From assembly GCA_030704615.1 (NCBI GenBank), contig CM060734.1, forward strand, positions 18,228,001 to 18,292,000: DNA of 64,000 nucleotides, in the 5' to 3' direction. The stretch comes from Takakia lepidozioides (lineage: Eukaryota; Streptophyta; Takakiopsida; Takakiales; Takakiaceae). Positions 34,718 through 45,596 of this stretch are shown piece after piece (the first letter of the stretch is position 1; every line of letters starts with the position of its first letter). A model generated the notes under the pieces. That model saw nothing but the letters and a program-made list of their open reading frames with translations, was not told where the DNA came from and searched no databases. The position numbers and the translations under genes are program-made.

Positions 34718-36391
34718 CGGAAATGAGGTTCCAGATTTCCGTCCGGAGTGATTCTTTCGATTGCTGCTGGACGGAAATACGGCGCCGCATTTCCGTATTG
34801 CATCTATCATGCACCAGAGCGACGGAAATGCGGCACCGAGTTCCGTCCGGGGAAACCTTATACTCTCCAGAACGGAAATGCGGTAACGCATTTCCATCCA
34901 GCAAGCACGGTATGTGAAGGTGGAACGGAAATGCGGTACCGCATTTCCGTTCTGATTGAGAATCATGAACAACGGGAACAGAAATGCGGCACCGCATTTC
35001 CGTCGAGTCGCACCTTCCGACATACCAGAACGGAAATGCGGCGCCGCATTTCCGTTTTATATCTGACGCATGGAGCTGAGGGATAGAAATGCTGCACCGC
35101 ATTTCCGTCCTCACAAGACATTCATACTCTCTAGAACGGAAATGCGGTACCGCATTTCCGTTCTGATTGAGAATTATGAACAACGGGAACAGAAATGCGG
35201 CACCGCATTTCCGTCCGAGTCGCACTTTTCGACATTCCAGAACGGAAATGCGGCGCCGCATTTCCGTTTTGTATCTGATGCAAGGAGCCGAGTGCAATTC
35301 CACCGCTTGAGACATTCAACTATCCAGAACGGAAATGCGGTACCGCATTTCCGTTCTGATTGAAAATCGTGAACCATCGGAACTGAAATGCGGCAGCGCA
35401 GTCGCACCTCCGACATCCAGAACGGAAATGCGGCACCGCATTTCGTTCTGATGAAAAATCGTGAAACATCGGAACTGAAATGCGGTACCGCATTTTCGTC
35501 GGAGTCGCACCTTCCGACATTCCAAAACGGAAATGCGGCACCGCATTTCCGCCAGGGTTAGACTTTTATACTCTACAGAACGGAAATGTGCTACCGCATT
35601 TCCGTTCTGACTGAAAATCGTGAACAACGGGAACTGAAATGCGGCACCGCATTTCCGTCCGAGTCGCACCTTCCGACATTCAGAACGGAAATGCGGCGCC
35701 GCATTTCCGTTTTGTATGTGAGGCATGGAGCGTGGGACGGAAATGCGTGCCGCATTTCCATCCATGTGAGACCTTCAAACTTTCCAGAACGGAAATGCGG
35801 CACCGCATTTCCGTTCAGGTGAGACCTCTATAGTTTCCCGAATGGAATGTGGCACGACATTCCGTTCATCAACTACGGTATTGAAGAACGGAAATGCGGT
35901 ACCGCATTTCCGTTCAGATTGAAAATCATGAACCACGGGAACTGAAATGCGGTGCCGCATTTCCGTCCGAATCGCACCTTTCGACATTCCAGAACGGAAA
36001 TGCGGCGCCGCATTTCCCTTTTGTATCTGAGACATGGAGATGTGGGACGGAAATGCGGCACCATTTCCGTTCATCAACTAAGGTATGTGAAGGGGGAACG
36101 GAAATGCGGTACCGCATTTCCGTTCAGATTGAAAATCATGAACCACGGGAACTGAAATGTTGTGCCGCATTTCCGTCCGAATCGCACCTTTCGACATTCA
36201 GAACGAAATGCGGCGCCGCATTTCCCTTTGTATCTCATACATGGAGCTGTGGGACGGAAATGCGGCACCGTATTTCCGTTCAACAACTAAGGTATGTGAA
36301 GGTGGAACGGAAATGCGGTGCCGCATTTTCTTCCAACAAGTACGGATGTGTAGCTTCGTGATGGTACTTAACGGAAATGCGGCGCCGCATT
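34718..36391. repeat. Large F4 palindrome array, about 30 units in higher-order repeats
   Basis: Units of AAATGCGGYRCCGCATTT, usually extended by CGG/CCG to about 24 bases, recur every 50-55 bases between the starts of M copy C and P copy 2. Spacers cycle with a period of about 210 bases: GTTCTGATTGAGAATCATGA, then GTCGCACCTTCCGACATTCC, then TTTTGTATCTGA..CATGGAG. The central dinucleotide follows in step (TA, CA, CG, CA or a mutated unit, TA). Intact sites only have TA, CA, TG or CG at the centre. Frames encoding KCGTAF or EMRRRISV are artefacts of this array. Confidence 0.9.
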
Positions 36392-36740
36392 CGCATTTTC
36401 ACTCCAACTCATCAGACGCTGGGACGGAAATGCCTTGAAATGTGAACACGTGGAGCAACGGAATTGCGGCACATGTCTGCACTCTATCTGACTGAAGTGG
36501 CATGAGGCGGCGCGGCCTGACCGTTGGATAATGATGTTTGTTTTTCGGACGGCAGGCGTACCCTGAACGATTCGAATTTCGTAATGACGCAAAGTCCACG
36601 AGGAGACACTTTCGTCCACCCTTTGAACCCAAGTGGTGCATCACCGCCGTTTCATCTTCTTTTGTCGTGTCTCCTCAGTCACCCCTCTCGCGCCCTTTCC
36701 ATCTGCACTCTTCGCCCCTTTTCCTGTCTCTGTTCTTCTT

Positions 36741-39700
36741 ATGCTCGAACCTGAGAGGGAGGGAGTGCGTGCACCAGAGAAGAGACATCGTCGCAAGCTC
36801 CGAAAATTGTACTTCGGACGTAGGCCAATGCCGAAGGGGAGGAAGCAGATGCGTCTACAGGAGGAGATTGCCATCTCGCAGCATCAGGCCACGCAGGCAA
36901 CCCAGCCACCAGTGAGAGCTCCGTGCTATCGGGATTTGCCAGCTGATCGAGCACCGAAACCCGCCTCATTTTTCTTCTGCAATTCTTAGACTGTATGCTA
37001 GGAGACTTGACTGCAGAAGATGTTTGCATGCCTAACCGGAAAGGTGGACGTGCTGGAGGGATCGCAGGAATCCGAAGAGCCGCAGGCAGAGTCCGTGGAG
37101 CTAGCTGCAGCACGCACACCCAGCCGATCCACGAGCACGGGTCTTCCTGCCGGTCCTAGCCCTGTGCGTTTCAAGGACGCGGCTTCCAAGGGCAAGTCTT
37201 TGCAGTTCAAAGCCCCAGAGAGCGACTCGCCTTCAAAGGTCATGGAGAATCGCCAGCAGGGGTCTAGCCCTTCTCCAGCAAAGACGAAGAAGAAGCAGCC
37301 CGTCCTTCAACTTGTTTCTGAACCGGACCAGGCCGTTTCCCCCCACCCAGGCGAATGAAGCAGATTCAATTGCAGCAGACACCTTCACCTGCAAGAATGA
37401 GGAAGCACAAGGCAATCAGGGGGAGGGCGGAGCAGTCTCCCACAAAACCGATTCCACGAGCTGAAGCCCAGTTCCTGCTTGATTTCCAGCCTGCTGATGT
37501 TGGGGGCGTCTCTGCTGCAGCGAAGGCAATGGGATCGACCGTCGATTTGGTACCGGAGGAGGGTGCTGCCTCTCAACGTTCTCAGCAAGACCTGACCACA
37601 GTTGAGGAAGACCTGACCACTGAAGGCCCGGAGGAGGCCTCTGCAATTGCAAAATTGTTCGCAAAGATTCCCCAGAGTGCAGCTCCAGTTGGGGATGCTC
37701 AGCTGCTCAGCCCCTTGCCGCCACCAGCAGAAATGTCTCCGGAGGAATTCCAAAGTGCAGCGGATACAATGTTGGAGGAGACACATAGTAGCATTGGCAG
37801 AGTTCTGGGCAGCAGGGTATTCCAGCGGACTCTTCGAATCCCACTCTGTCGCATGGTCTCCCTTCCCATCGTCAGGCAGGCACTTCCCGGAGATGTGGAT
37901 AAGCTCAAGTTCGCATTTCGAGAAGGGTACCGTCTAGGTTCGCCAGCCTTCTACGTTTCCCTTGAGAATGAGGACGGCGAATCTCGTGGACCCACTGCGG
38001 AGGAATTGTCAACATGGGATACCCACTGGCACACTCGCAACGACGAATTCGAGGCAACACTGAAGGGTGATCCCGACTTCGGCCATATGTCGGGTAAAAT
38101 GTTCTTTGTGTGGGACGGGAATCACCGACTTCTCGCCTGGTGGGAGTACATCAAGCAGAACCATGCCAAGCACATTGGCTGGCATTACATGGTGGAGTGT
38201 GTCATCCTCAAGGTGAAGGCGGCAGACTCCTCCCTGCTCAAGAATGCCATGGCGGACCTCAACTCGTAAGATACTCATACCCTCCCAAGCACGTTCGAAA
38301 TGCGGTGCCGCATTTCGGTTTCCAATCTGTTTTGTTTCCGTGCTTTCGTGGACTGAACTGGAGAGTGTGCCTTGCAGGGTCACTGAAAATGCGTACGTGC
38401 ATACCCACATGGCACATATGCTGTACAGGGTGAGGAAAACTGGTCTCACTGATCCGCACATGTTCGCGGAAATGCTGGAGCCCGAGCTCATTCAGAAAGC
38501 CGTGGCAAAAACTGACCGGACATGGTATCGTCTCACTATGGATGGAATGGTGGAGGTGATATACGAAGTAAGTCGTCCTCCCATTTCCCTCTGCTCATCC
38601 TTCCCCAATTTCCGGTAATCTTTCCACATGAATCGAATGTAACGCTTCTGCATGTTTTTGTTGGCAGTCAAACATCAAGCTGGATTTGGCCCATGCCAAA
38701 CGCTTCTTCATGGAAAGTGAGGGGCAGGTCAAAACGTTGCAGTCATTGACTGAGCACTTGAAGGAAGCCGGGGTCAAGTCCAGAACGAAATACAAGTCAA
38801 AGCTTGTGAAGCTGGTGGCCATTGCAGATCCGGCACTTGGAAAGGACTTCATCCCCGAGATTGCAAAACACTATTCTCGGGCCATGCAGCCGACCATGCA
38901 GTTGGAGAAACTGCATCACCTCTCAACGGCATGTGTTGAAGCGAAAGAGAAGGTGATGTTTCAATTCACTGAAGTTCCTTCCTAGCAATAGCCACTCTTC
39001 TTCCTGCTCCTGACATTGGATCGGAAATGGCAGACACGGTGGCTGTCGATCTGGAATGCATCGGAGAGTATAAGGACAATGTGGTCTTTTCCACTCGAAG
39101 TTTCCGACCCTGCAGTGGATGTGTGGCTCAACCGCATGACTTGGTGGTTCCAGGTAATTCAAGGTACTTCCCCATATTTGCTTTTCTGAAATGAATTCCC
39201 TGAACTGCTACGTGACAATGCATGTGGGAATCGCAGGTAATGACGAATGCGAAGGAGCAAGTCGTAATGCATACAAATTCGTTCGGCTTGTACGTCAAAT
39301 GGGATGGAACACAGACATTGGAAGACTACGTGACACGTTTCAGATGTGCTTACAAGGACAACCTCTTCGCCAGGGAGCTGCAGACAGCAAGAAGGAGCGT
39401 GGAGTTTACACATCAGGAGGGAGCGGGAAAAGCTGCAATGCGAATTGTTTACAGGTGAAGCCCAGCTGTCCTTGTATGCAAAGCCTGGTAATGAGGTTTG
39501 TCTGGGAAATGCGGCACCGCATTCGCATTTTATGTTTTCGGTTGCACTCTGCGAGTACGTTGGTCTCAACTTTTGCTCACGCATGCTGACTGCCCTGCAG
39601 GTATATGAAATACGTGCTTCTTCAGACAGGGGCCCTGGCTCAAGAGCCCCCGTTCTTCATGGCTTGGACCGTGGCGGGCCCAAGCTGTGTCTACACACCC

Positions 39701-41953
39701 GAGATGCAGAAACAATGGCATGCCGCGCATCTGGTTGGATGCCCGTGGTACCTGGACATGTCTGGCGGAATTGTTGACGAGTCTGAGAAAGATCTGCACG
39801 CGAAAGCAGAAGAGAAGAGAAAGGAAAGACGTGTCCCTGCTCGGCCAGAGTCGGCAAAGGAAGCTGCTGCTCTGGAACAATCCAGAAAGGCAGCTGAGAT
39901 GGCACAGAAGACGGTGGATGCAGCTGTGCAGGCTCAACAGAAGGGGTCCAAGAAGCGGACTCGCCAGCAAGGAGCAGCAGTTGTGACACCCAAGAAAACG
40001 AAGAAGCAGAAACAGATAGTGCAGGTAGAGGGTGAGGAAGAGGACTCCGATGGAGACTTTGCAACCAGCCCACCCCCCGAGACGCAGCCAAAATCCCCTG
40101 TGCCCACCGTTGTCACGAGAGGGACGAGAACTGGCTCGGCAAAGAAGGCACTCTTCAACCCCCCGGGGGGGCACCCTTTCGAGCCGGTGGAAATGAAGAG
40201 GCCGAAAGTGGATCCCGATACAGTAGTCCAGTGTGTGAATGAGAGTTTCTTGGCGGCTTTGGATGGACGGGCAGCCAAGTTGGCATACATGAAGACCATG
40301 GAGGGTCTGAAGGGCAGAGCACTGAAGAAGGCGGCTGCCGAAGAGCCTTCCGACACCCCTGGGTTTCTGAAGATGGTCTCGTTCTTTGAGAGGGTGTGTG
40401 CAGACAAGGATTGCAGGAGGGGCGGAAATGCCACCGAGTGGTCTTGCGATATGATCATCTTGGATATTCCGGACGGAGAGCCTGTGGAAGGACTGCAAGC
40501 TTTGCCATCTTGGAACAGGTACTCCGAGGACTTTTGGAAGAAAGGATTCGGGCTCGCCCGCATGGTGTTGGACGACAGAGGCTGTGTGGTTGTCCTGGCG
40601 AGCAGAGGCAAAAACACGCAGACAGGAATTGCGAAGTGGACCCGCAAGAGCGCCGTCCCAATTCTGAAGAAGAAGTGGACGTGCATCAACACATTGGGCC
40701 TTCGGTCGGAAGGGAAGAAGGTAATTACGACCTTGGCACTCGTCCTTTCATTTTCTTAGGAGTTTTGAAATGCGGTGCCGCATTCGATTTCTAATCGTTC
40801 CCCACTGTGTATGCAGACGAAGCAGTTCGATGCATACTGCTTTGTGAAGGAGAACTCCACCTTTGCTTTCCGGAAGGAGGGATTGTTGGTTGACCCGAAC
40901 TGCGACCCCATCGATTACGACGTCCTGTTCAACAACGTTCCCACGGAACTTCTCCCTCATAGCCTCACTTCAACTGAACCCCTGCGGTATTCACGCACTC
41001 GGAGCCCTGCCTTCATTCAGACAATTATGGAGACATGCACTGACGTGGAGGGCACAGTGCTCGACCTCATCTGTGGGACAGGTATGCAGAATCTTGTTGT
41101 ATGCTATTCTGCAAACTCTCGTTATGCTTTCATTCGCAACATCTGAAGGGCCATGTCATAATGTGTGGATGGCATTGTAACAGGTGCCTCAATGTGGGCT
41201 GGGCGGTTTTCCGACCGGCACCTCTTTGCCTACGAGGAGGACACATCCGTCTGGGGATCCCATCTGGAAGGGCTGCAACGGAATGTGAAGGCTCCCATCG
41301 AAGCCAAGGACTCCTCGGATTCGTCGGAGTCGGAGGAAGAGACAGTGGACATTGATGCCGAGGAGAACCCGAATACGAGTGAGTGCAAACATTGTAAGTT
41401 TGCAAAGCCTTCTGGGTGATTTTTTGTCAAACGCATTTCCGGACTGTGGTTCTCATTGGTCTCGTTGGTGATTGTTATGTGCAGGATTCCAGGATCCGGG
41501 TCGAAACATGTAGGGCCTACACTTCCTGCCAGGAAGAATGTCCCGTTCTTTGCGAGGGCCGACTTCATGACGAGCCCGGTGAAGGACTACTCCCTTCCTA
41601 GTTATGCAGCTAAACTCGCAAATACAGCGATTAGACGATGTGAGAATCCCAGTAAAGTAGAGCAGATTTTGGAGAGGGCTAGGGAGGACAGAAGGATAAG
41701 GAAAGAGTTGGCAACAGCTGAGACAGGTAGACGGGTGCGAAAGTTCATATGTGATTCAGCGGATGAGAGCGATGCAGACAGGGAGGACGACGAGCCAACG
41801 GAGGTGAGATGGTCGGTTCCGCAAGGTGAAGATGGGATTTTCGAAAGCCTGGCCAACGAGCAGTCCGCTGGAGATGAGAAAGGCAATGACGGGGTGGAGG
41901 CGGAGCAGGACAGTCAAGGACAGGACGACGATAGTGATGATTTTCAAGATTAA
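36741..41953 (+). CDS. Gene P copy 2: ParB-like domain fused to beta-class DNA methyltransferase-like domain
   Basis: Ten exons by eye: 36741-36911, 37017-38265, 38378-38567, 38668-38952, 39034-39153, 39237-39454, 39601-40720, 40817-41081, 41184-41378 and 41485-41953. All junctions are GT-AG and phase-consistent except the last. The product has about 1,430 residues. Exon 1 is Arg/Lys-rich. Residues about 330-470 form a ParB/DGxHR-like domain (IPLCRMVSLPIVR, GSPAFYVSLE, MFFVWDGNHRLLAW). Residues about 860-900 are basic. Residues about 1020-1270 resemble a beta-class amino-methyltransferase: motif IV-like CDMIILDIPD, CVVVLASRG, then after a spacer RSPAFIQTIMETC, GTVLDLICGTGASMWAGRFS and HLFAYEEDTSVW (motifs X and I). 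The tail is acidic. Two single-base deletions relative to copy 1 (a C-run at about 37340, and 41371) break the frame. They may be mutations or sequence errors. Confidence 0.75.
38296..38317. repeat. F4 palindrome in intron 2 of P copy 2
   Basis: Perfect 10-base arms around TG in a 112-base intron (38266-38377). Identical in copy 1. Confidence 0.85.
39506..39525. repeat. F4 palindrome in intron 6 of P copy 2
   Basis: AAATGCGGCACCGCATT with centre CA, within the intron 39455-39600. Confidence 0.8.
40767..40786. repeat. F4 palindrome in intron 7 of P copy 2
   Basis: GAAATGCGGTGCCGCATTC with centre TG, within the intron 40721-40816. Confidence 0.8.
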
Positions 41954-41992
41954 TAGAATTTTAATGAACTCTCTGTACATTTAAATTCTATT
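41954..41992. terminator. AT-rich inverted repeat after P copy 2
   Basis: TAGAATTTTAAT and ATTTAAATTCTA flank GAACTCTCTGTAC directly after the TAA stop. The same structure follows copy 1 at 23874. It may serve 3'-end formation; this is inferred from position only. Confidence 0.35.
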
Positions 41993-42090
41993 CCAAAGTA
42001 TATAAAGGAAATTCTCCCCGTCCTTCATGTCCCCTCTCCCATTTGCCTCTCAACGACAACATCGTCCAAACCTGGTCCCTCCCAAAATCT

Positions 42091-43134
42091 GAAATGCGGC
42101 ACCGCATTTCAATGTCTGAACGGAAATGTGGCAACTGCAAAAACCTCGTTTGGAAATGCGGCACCGCATTTCCAAAACCGGGGCAAGAACAATTTTCCGT
42201 TTCATGGTTTGGACATCAGAAACTGTTCGGACAAACGGAAATGCGGTGCCGCATTTCCGTTTCCGACACGGCAGTTTTGCCGATTGCCAGCTCCTTCCAT
42301 GGATGTAAATCGAAATGCGGAGGTCGAACATGGAAATGCGGTGCCGCATTTACCTTTTGGAGATGGACATTTTTCCAACTGCAGACCCATCGACGTTCTT
42401 GGGCTCCCCATTCCATGATGCTAGACGGGAATGCGGCACCGCATTCCATTGTCCAATAAGAAATTTCGATGACGTACATGGAAATGCGGCGCCGCATTTC
42501 CAAAACGGACATCGTTGTTTGCCCAATTCCAGACCCTTTGACGGAAATGCGGCACCGCATTCCATCGTCCTATAAAAACTTACATTGTCCTATAAAAACT
42601 TTCGATTGCCCAACATGAAAATGCGGCGCCGCATTTCCAAAACAGACATCGTTGTTTGTCCAATTCCAGACCCGTGTGGGCATTCCGTCTTGATGGACGG
42701 AAATGCGGCACCGCATTCCATTGTCCGATTCGATATTTTGATGACAGACATGGAAATGCGGTGCCGCATTTCCAGAACTTCCATCGTTGTTTGTCCAATT
42801 CCAGACCCTTCGACGGAAATGCGGCACCGCATTCCATTGTGCTCTCCGGAAATGTTGTGCCGCATTTCATTGTCCGGTACGAAATTTCGATGACGGACAT
42901 GGAAATGCGGTGCCGCATTTCAAGTATGGACATGGACAAGCATTAGCGACTGGACATGCTTGGACAGTTCAAGGTCCAATATGGAAATGCGGCGCCGCAT
43001 TTCAAATTCGAAGTATGGTAATGCCATGTCAGGAAATGAAATGTTGTACAACATTTCCGTTACGACGACAACGGAGGAAAGGGAGCTGCCAGAAATCGCT
43101 GCATGGAGAAAAATGAATGCGGTGCCGAATTTCC
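42091..43134. repeat. F4 palindrome array downstream of P copy 2, about 15 units
   Basis: Units near 42091, 42155, 42240, 42335, 42428, 42483, 42543, 42620, 42701, 42754, 42817, 42851, 42902, 42983 and 43115. Each unit's central dinucleotide (CA, CA, TG, TG, CA, CG, CA, CG, CA, TG, CA, TG, TG, CG, TG) matches its partner in the copy 1 array. No TA centres occur here, unlike the 34.7-36.4 kb array. Confidence 0.9.
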
Positions 43135-43410
43135 GAGCTTCGGCGTGTACATGTTTCCTACAACTCATACATGGATTTTCTTCACCTCAGGACTCTGATA
43201 TCGCTGACTCTGGTATAGTCATATGGACAGACACATTGTACAAATGAGACCTCAAATTGTAAACAGTGGGCCAATTACGGCAGTTCTTGAACACGATGAA
43301 ACACAAGCACACAGAAGTGAGGTACGATGGGTTGTTTTATTGATCGAACACGGTGTCTCACATTTAGCAACTCCAGACAAATCTAAGCCCTTCCTCCTTC
43401 TACATGGGCG

Positions 43411-43990
43411 TCACCAAGTCGACGGAACTTCGATAGCCCTCAAAACAAGCTCATTACTGATGCGGCACCTCGAGGTAAACTGCAATGCGGTCGATCTGGT
43501 GCCCTTGGTGGAGCTGACGACAATGTCATGCCCATCAATCATACCACCATCATACATTGACAAGGTCACTGTGGGCCTCCTGTGCCCGTGCGATTCGTCT
43601 TCGCAACTCAGCCGAATGTCTCCATACACTGGAAAAGCGGAGTGAACTCCACGAATATAGTTTTCCCCGGTGCCGTCCTCCCTGGTCCACTGGCAGCAGT
43701 TCCAGCGCCAAAGTGAGGCCGTGCGTGATCTGTCCGGCATCCCATTCCACCTTGGTATATCGAGGTCAACAATTTTCAGGACCCAAGGACCGCATTGACC
43801 CTCGCCCTCACCTCGCTCAAAGCGGTAATAGCCCTCCAGATACTCCATTGCGCGCAAAGACTCCCGCTTGATTCCAGAAGCGTCTGTGAAAACAGAGAGC
43901 CAGACAATGATGTCTCCTGATTCTGGTTTGAACATAGCATAATCGTGGCCATGATAAGGGCAGTCAGCAGGATTTGGCGGCACGGCATCC
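43411..43990 (-). CDS. Gene X: unknown protein, paralogue of Y
   Basis: The main exon follows a good acceptor (TCTTTTTCAG at 43991) and reads DAVPPNPADCPYHGHDYAMF..., ending LVLRAIEVPSTW. The open frame extends upstream to 44112, but an upstream exon is more likely. It shares with Y the pattern DCPY-G-DYAM, SGDI--W, EYL-G-Y-FERG, PW-L-I-D-D, RTA-L-RWNCCQW, GE-Y--GV-S--P-YGDIR, LS--DGGMI-G-DIVV, LQFT-R and ELVLRA-EVP. The many Trp and Cys residues and the C-terminal beta-rich look suggest a compact globular fold. I do not recognise the family. The gene is open here and broken in copy 1. It converges on P and diverges from Y. Confidence 0.6.
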
Positions 43991-44269
43991 CTGAAAAAGA
44001 GTAGCGAAGTACGCTCAATGACAGCAGCTCCCGGATGGAGGAGGCAGCAGCGCGGTGGCTGGAAGAAATTCAAGCAAACGCTGCAATTCCTCACAAACAC
44101 TCCAGGGCACATTTAAATTTCCCCCCGACAGGAACCTGCACGGATGAAGATTGGCTCATCCATGAATGTAGCCGTTTCAGTTTCCTTCCCTGCCATGCAA
44201 ACTATGGGCAGTAAGTGCCAGGTGGGCCTATAGCAACTCGAGACGACGAAGTCCATCCCCCCTTCAATG

Positions 44270-44291
44270 TAAATGCGGCGCCGAATTTCCA
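44270..44291. repeat. F4-like palindrome between X and Y, copy 2
   Basis: AAATGCGGCGCCGAATTTCC, with the same single arm mismatch as in copy 1, lies in the divergent X-Y intergenic region or an upstream intron of either gene. Confidence 0.7.
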
Positions 44292-44542
44292 TCCGGGGGA
44301 TGGACTTCGGTGGCAGATTTCAAACTATACCCCTGGATGAGAAAGACGTATCGGTTCATCCACCGCTGGCGTGATGAACACGTTACACGATGATTGGTGG
44401 GTACTTGTGACCCAGATGCTCCATTATTGGAGCCCGCACTGCTCTTCCGCTTCTCATCATTTCGAAAATCTAAGGGCTTCGTTGCTGTCCGCAAGGTCAT
44501 TGTCATCGGCATCAAAGACGTCCTCAGGTCCTCCTTTGCAAG

Positions 44543-45107
44543 GATGCCGTGCTTCCGGAACCGGGACGACTGCCCTTATGGAGGCATCGATTATGCAATG
44601 TATTCGGCCACATCGGGAGACATCGTTATCTGGTACACAGATTACACAGAAGATACTGGTTCGAATGTGGAAACATTGTCCGCTTTTGAGTATCTCCCAG
44701 GCCAGTACGCCTTCGAGCGGGGTGACGATCTTGGTCTGAGGAGTCCGTGGCTCCTGCGCATCCTTGATTCCGATTTTCCCAGCTACGACGGGCACCCATG
44801 CAGAAGAATGCGCACTGCTATGCTGTTGCGGTGGAACTGCTGCCAGTGGACGTGGGTGGACTCCATCGGAGAGACTTATACTCCTGAAGGAGTGCGCTCA
44901 TCTTCTCCATTGTATGGGGACATTCGCATTGGTGTGGACGACGAAAACGTGAAGCTTTCCATATTCGATGGTGGTATGATTGAAGGGCAGGACATTGTGG
45001 TGAACATCAACAGGGGCGGTACAGCGGCTGCAATCCAGTTTACCTGGAGGAGCCCGATGACTCATGAGCTTGTTCTCAGAGCAGTCGAAGTCCCATTGAC
45101 AACGTGA
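44543..45107 (+). CDS. Gene Y: unknown protein, paralogue of X
   Basis: The main exon probably begins after CTTTGCAAG at 44542 or at ATG 44544 (MPCFRNRDDCPYGGIDYAMY). It ends ELVLRAVEVPLTT at 45107. The frame is open leftward to 44394, but a TGA precedes that point and there is no ATG in the extension. Conserved blocks shared with X: SGDIVIWYTDYTEDTGSNVE, YAFERGDD, RTAMLLRWNCCQWTWVDSIG, PLYGDIRIGVDDENVKLSIF, DGGMIEGQDIVVN and AIQFTWR. There is no signal peptide, membrane segment or known catalytic motif. X and Y look like an old head-to-head duplicate pair carried within the composite element. Confidence 0.6.
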
Positions 45108-45190
45108 CTTGTATTCAGAAGGCACAGGGCTAAAGATTTGTTTGCACAATCAGCACAGTAGACGTGCTTCAAATGCAATTCATGTGGATC

Positions 45191-45196
45191 AATAAA
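45191..45196 (+). terminator. Candidate poly(A) signal of gene Y
   Basis: AATAAA lies 84 bases after the Y stop and is conserved in copy 1 at 27097. Confidence 0.35.
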
Positions 45197-45519
45197 AACC
45201 CCATTGTGTCTGATCTTTTTGTTCTTATTCTGTATCCATCGTTCCCAGAATGCATCATTCCTCATTTCGTTTGCGATTGGGAGTGTGGGTGGATTTTGCA
45301 AGTGGCTGGTAGGCTGAAATGGGCCCCCATTGTCCAGAGCAGTAGCACCCTACCATTCGCGAAACATTGCCTTTCAATATGTAATTCTAAAAAACATTGC
45401 CGAACCTCCTTCATCGGGAGGTCCTTCTCCCCCTATGACCGTGACACCCTAAACCCTATTCCCGCGGACACTCATTTCCGGAAAATAGTCCTGCTCATGT
45501 TTTTTTTGACACTTACGAC

Positions 45520-45549
45520 TCTGCTCATGGCTCATGGCTCATGAAATAG
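45520..45549. repeat. GGCTCAT run, right end of the composite element
   Basis: CTCATGGCTCATGGCTCATG then AAATAG. It is the inverted counterpart of the left end at about 30366-30400. Confidence 0.5.
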
Positions 45550-45596
45550 CAGCCCCCCACAACTTGCCAACGTGGGACATGCCAATGGCAGAAAAT

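Larger units (their letters stand above)
30363..45550. mobile_element. Proposed 15-kb composite element (M, arrays, P, X, Y)
   Basis: The left end reads CTATTTCA, a 14-base spacer, then TGAGCCATGAGCCATGAGCC. The right end reads GGCTCATGGCTCATGAAATAG, an imperfect inverted copy. Inside, M runs leftward from 34.34 kb and P rightward from 36.74 kb, with a palindrome array between them. A second array follows P, and X and Y diverge at 44 kb. The left duplication copy keeps only P to the right end. I could not define a target-site duplication. MULE-family elements often carry extra genes, so M may be what moves the whole unit. The limits are inferred. Confidence 0.5.

Noticed and set aside
34612-36361. 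Open frames with repeating peptides such as EMRRRISV, NAAPHF, KCGTAF
   Set aside because: They are the three-frame translations, on both strands, of the palindrome AAATGCGGYRCCGCATTT and have no unique sequence.
39566-40498. 310-residue minus-strand frame opposite P
   Set aside because: Antisense shadow of exon 7; its codon pattern follows the plus-strand gene.
24011-43134. CRISPR-like array
   Set aside because: Regular palindromes with spacers recall CRISPR, but the spacers are themselves repeated, there are no cas genes, and the context is a plant nuclear genome.
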